From: Balanoglossus misakiensis
Lineage: Eukaryota; Hemichordata
Reading direction: 5' to 3'
NCBI GenBank assembly: GCA_040954595.2
Contig: CM082578.2
Coordinates: forward strand, 16,430,001-16,494,000
DNA length: 64,000 nt
Shown here: positions 61,401 through 64,000 of the stretch, in pieces
Layout: each line of letters begins with the position of its first letter
How positions within the stretch are numbered: the first letter of the stretch is position 1
Position numbers and translations under genes: made by a program
The notes under the pieces: model-generated
Databases searched by the model: none
What the model saw: only the letters and a program-made list of their open reading frames with translations
What the model was told of the DNA's origin: nothing

Positions 61401-64000
61401 CCCAAGGCCCATATTTTGTTGGGAGGGAGTCAAGGGCACTCTTGTCATGAAATTCTAGATTCTACATAGTCACATCACTGACATACCACCACCTATGGTC
61501 GTAAAATGTACATATGCATATTTATGATAGAGTCTCCTTGTGTTTTTGAAGAAAACTAATACCATTCAACTCAAGCAATGTCAGTAATCAGCTGCAGCTC
61601 AAGTCATTTAGCTCATCAGCTAAAATTTCATAAAGAGCATAGAATTCATTACCTACATTATGCACGTGTGTATGTATGTATGTATGTATGTATGTATGTA
61701 TGTGTCAGTAGGTATGTTTGGAAGGATTGGCCATACTGGAGATTAATGGAGAAAATACCAATTCAAATATATGTTCCTATGAAAACATGATGCTATTATA
61801 ATATCAATGAAAGTGTAATTGGCATCAAATAATAGTTGGGGTGGAGTCTGTTGCTCAACAGAGACCCATTTTCACTTGTATTGGCCTAGAAGTGAGAATA
61901 GCACAGGGGGGTCCAGGTACAGAATTGGGTCACCTTTTGGCTGTTTGTATGCCCATGTGGTCAGAAATAGGTCAAAACCATCTGCAGCTTCAGTTTAGAG
62001 GTGAGTATACTATGATTTCTGCCATTGCCACAGACCTACCCCGAATCTGTCACATAGCAACCCCACCTCAGGAACTGAGGGGTAGAAACCATATGACAGA
62101 TTGGATGCTAAAGTCACATACCATGTCAATGTAGTAGCACGTCGGTGTCTATCAATCCGACTCCCAGGTCAAGGGTTATCAGGGAGGGGTCAAGGGTAAC
62201 TCAAACTTTCTTTGAGCACAAAAAATGACCAACATTCTTTCTTGAAGTGGGATCACACCCCTCCATAGTTAGAGCTGATAATATACTACAGCCAAAGGAC
62301 TGAGTCACACTCGACCTCCATTGAATTTCTGCTGGCCTCTGGCCTTGTTTCATACCTTTTGCAAATAGAGGAAGGAAGTCGCAGGTCAATGTGTGGTTTG
62401 GTACGATAAAGAGATAGGGGGAGATATGACAGTGGGAGGTAAGGTTGATCATAGATTCCTTTTTGTTTCTCAAGTTATAAGGCCTGGAAAATGAAGGATT
62501 TGCCTACTAACAGAAAAAAAAAACGGGGCAGGGCGAAAAAGGAAAAGCCTGTACTTCATATTTAAGGGACAATTTTTGTCAGATTTAACTTTTGTTTTCT
62601 GACTCTAATATTATGTCTCTGTGAAAGATAACACGGACCATCTTATAACCTTCTTTTAAAATGTTGACATGCCCTCATAATATTAAAACGATTAGATATT
62701 TGGCAATGACATAACTGTTTATTTGCCTAGTCTATTTCACAAAACGTTTAAGTCTGTAAACTGAGAACTGCTAAGAAAATTTATGAAACGTGATACTACC
62801 CTTAGGGAATAGAAGATGTCTTTTTATAGAACTATTTTTTAAAAAATAAGGGATATTTGGTTCATATGTTGTTCAAGTGACATGTTATGTCACTTGCCGA
62901 AATGAGGTTTGTTTTACTCGCGTGTTTTAACGGAAAAGATATCCATTCTGTGCTTTCAAGTATAGTAACCACAGCAACGTAAGTTTCAGATACGTAGCTT
63001 TCCGATATAAATGTATGGTTTGCGGGGGGAGCTATAGGATGTCCATGATAAGAAAGAAAAGTGCTGCGGGTACTCCGCTTCTCCAACTGCGTGCGATGTC
63101 TTGCATATGACATCATTGTGTCGCGGCAAAAAAAGATACCGCGTTGGGAAATATCACTGATAATCACAAATTTTCACGCAATCTGCATGGTAAAGACTTC
63201 CAGGCAAAAATTTTAGGTTGGTAAAAAAAAGGACCATTCCATGGCGCGCTGTTCTACCTTTAACTTTCTTGCCCTAGTTTACTGCAGGATCGGGGTTTCG
63301 TGATAATTATTTTTTTCAAAATGAACACGAGCTTTGAACGACTTTCACCTGTGTGTGAACCTTTTAAGCACGGTGTTATCTGATTATGTTACACCATGTT
63401 TACGTGTATCTGAACCCTTTCAAGATATCACATATGCCGAATCGGTATGGCTTCTGTTTATTTCTGGTATTTTATGAAACAAACCGAGAGGAGAAACGGC
63501 AAAGGGATAAATGGCAAACCAGCAGGTTCTACAGCTTAACGTCCCGCGGCAAGTTAGTAGATGCAAGTCTCCTTGCTGTCGGCATCGCGCGCATCCTTGC
63601 ATTTAGTTTTGATCAAATAGTTTTATTAAACTTAATAGCTTTCACTACCGGAAAATGTGCGCTTGCTTGCGCTTTCGCGGCTGAAAATGGACGATGATGG
63701 AAAGTCGCTTTAAAGCGGCTGGTGAACAAACGTTTCATTAATGAAACAAGATGCTATAGACTTTGGGGATTGAAACATTTCGCTAGAAAATCTATCACAT
63801 CTTTTTTGCTGTTATTCAGTTTTACTTACAAATACGAAAATGACCGAGTCACACACATTGAACCCAGCCATAAGGTAGGCGAACTTTGTCAATATACCGG
63901 TATCAATTAAATTTCCTATACAGAGCCATACTTTGAAAGTTGGCGCACCTCGTAATGATTCACGTTGTAATAGTGGGCGCATGCGCCAAACCTTCCAGAT
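58423..64000. other. MSRB3 3' UTR and intergenic region, no gene recognised
   Basis: No reading frame with a recognisable domain or a consistent exon chain was found on either strand. The first part should be the MSRB3 3' UTR. A clear AATAAA at 60973-60978 could end a long transcript, but nearer variant signals cannot be excluded. From about 61.8 kb to the end there are only short unsupported frames. A gene extending in from beyond 64000 cannot be ruled out. Confidence 0.45.
61668..61702. repeat. (TATG)n microsatellite
   Basis: About eight uninterrupted TATG/TGTA tetranucleotide repeats in the region downstream of MSRB3. Confidence 0.93.

Noticed and set aside
63386-63697. 103-codon open frame near the right edge
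   Set aside because: No recognisable family, no splice partner, and composition like the surrounding intergenic DNA.

Overview
The window is animal (metazoan) nuclear DNA. Genes are split by many short GT-AG introns, a Pol III tRNA gene is present, and the proteins are animal families (SLC22 transporters, DCAF1, UBE2N, MSRB3). Base composition is AT-rich, with microsatellites and nested DNA transposons. An invertebrate, possibly a non-vertebrate deuterostome, is plausible, but the sequence alone does not fix the species. Gene models were assembled by hand by joining exons whose splice sites and phases agree. UTRs and transcription starts were not determined.

Layout. 1-3379: no gene seen. 3380-29731: a cluster of four SLC22-type organic cation/carnitine-like transporter genes, each with ten coding exons and almost identical exon lengths, in alternating orientation (-, +, -, +). 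They form two divergent pairs. The second pair is separated by a pogo/Tigger-like element (22249-24806) into which a second repeat is inserted. That inner repeat carries a four-copy 239-bp tandem array with a DR1-type nuclear-receptor half-site pair in every copy. Intron 1 of the fourth gene holds a perfect 191-bp inverted repeat.

30482-50487: two complete, strongly diverged DCAF1 (VprBP) paralogues in head-to-head orientation, with start codons only about 0.58 kb apart. Both keep the LisH motif and the WD40 region with the DDB1-binding WDxR signature. Both lack the long acidic C-terminal tail of canonical DCAF1. In copy B an acidic tail is still partly legible in frame after the stop codon. 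In copy A the second WDxR motif has become YDAR.

51130-54358: UBE2N/Ubc13 (minus), tail-to-tail with DCAF1 copy B. 54572-54643: tRNA-Arg(TCT). 55274-58422: MSRB3-like methionine sulfoxide reductase with a signal peptide and an ER-retention-type C-terminus. 58423-64000: no gene seen.

The most novel-looking elements are the divergent DCAF1 pair with eroded tails, the patchwork identity in SLC22 exon 1 (likely gene conversion), the transposon-borne DR1 array between two divergent transporter genes, the perfect 191-bp inverted repeat, and a marked excess of the palindrome TACATGTA.
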